Source: Carallia brachiata (taxonomy: Eukaryota > Streptophyta > Magnoliopsida > Malpighiales > Rhizophoraceae). Taken from it: a DNA stretch of 64,000 nt. Both the position numbers and the translations under genes were made by a program. Under the pieces are notes generated by a model, which was not told where the DNA came from, did no database searches, and was given only the letters and a program-made list of their open reading frames with translations. Positions 63,523 to 64,000 of the stretch are shown piece by piece (the stretch's first letter is position 1; every line of letters begins with the position of its first letter). The stretch lies in contig JADCRB010000065.1 in NCBI GenBank assembly GCA_021464245.1, positions 1,434,689 to 1,498,688 of the forward strand. Reading direction: 5' to 3'.

Positions 63523-64000
63523 GGTCCATAGACCGCAGCTTAGGCAGAATTTCTGAACCCCTCATTTCAGTAACCCCACCGGCAATATCGCTTTCCTAGT
63601 ACCAATTCATTATTTTCCGTAACTCTAGGACAACAAAGCTACAAATTTCTATGCGCCTTTTTTTTTTGTAGAGGGTAGAATTCGTATATTAATGCAGGTT
63701 GACTTAAAGAATAAGTTTATAATCTATATTAAGTTTGTGAAAGTTAAAAAAAGGGTACAACCTGCGGAGCAATCTAAATTGTACAATTTTCGGTAGACGA
63801 TAAAAATAATTAGTTTTCACTTAAAAAAAGGGTAATTGGGGAAAAGGTTGTTTTCCTTAACCTATAATGAAAGTTAGTGATAATTATTAACTGTTTCCCA
63901 ATGTTTGTCTAATTCCACTATTGGTGATATTTTTCAATGAAAAAACTAAAGAGTCCTTTCTTTTCTTTAATGCACCGAAACTCTAGTTAGCAGTAGTTCT
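63523..64000. other. Intergenic sequence to window end
   Basis: AT-rich with short A and T runs. Nothing recognisable. Confidence 0.5.

Noticed and set aside
1..64000. CRISPR arrays, bacterial operons, intact tRNA or rRNA genes
   Set aside because: None seen. The window is plant nuclear DNA, and the only tRNA-like piece is the plastid trnK half at 50763.

Overview
This window is nuclear DNA of a flowering plant, almost certainly a eudicot. It is AT-rich and gene-sparse, its genes have introns with GT..AG borders, and it carries plant-specific families: R2R3-MYB, mini zinc finger (MIF), GASA/snakin, CLE peptide, a DCL/DUF3223 protein, a RINGv membrane E3 ligase and a GT47 exostosin-like glycosyltransferase. 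Species cannot be told from the sequence alone.

Layout. 1.6-3.3 kb (-): two-exon DCL/DUF3223 gene, intact. 6.0-10.3 kb (+): RINGv E3 ligase with a 5'UTR exon and seven coding exons; an Au-like SINE lies in one intron. 12.0-12.3 kb (+): CLE-type peptide gene, convergent with 12.9-15.2 kb (-), a GT47 gene. 17.9-25.0 kb: an old tandem segmental duplication. Copy B (about 20.9-25.0 kb) carries a complete four-exon GASA gene. Copy A (about 17.9-20.0 kb) has the flanks but lacks the GASA gene, and it carries a poly(A) retroposon that is absent from copy B. 25.2-26.1 kb: a poly(A)-tailed LINE-like insertion with a target-site duplication. 33.5-33.8 kb (-): MIF gene. 37.35-38.39 kb: a Tourist-like (PIF/Harbinger-type) MITE with TTA target-site duplications, swollen by about 0.7 kb of polypyrimidine repeat. 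50.0-50.8 kb: a 485 bp foldback element, then the 5' exon of plastid trnK-UUU (nuclear plastid DNA). 55.9-57.6 kb (-): subgroup-1 R2R3-MYB. 63.16-63.34 kb: hAT-like foldback MITE. The rest is AT-rich intergenic DNA with microsatellites and short tandem duplications.

The genes have no obvious joint pathway; they are an ordinary euchromatic set. Four of the seven coding genes (RINGv, CLE, GT47, MYB) are each broken only by one- or two-base indels in or beside short homopolymers, while splice sites and the codons on either side are intact. The exon arithmetic closes exactly when the missing bases are counted. This looks more like base-level assembly error than four independent pseudogenes, so these genes are annotated as genes with frameshifts. 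No clearly novel system was found. The most informative structures are the GASA presence/absence duplication, the occupied and empty retroposon site within it, and the pyrimidine-expanded MITE.
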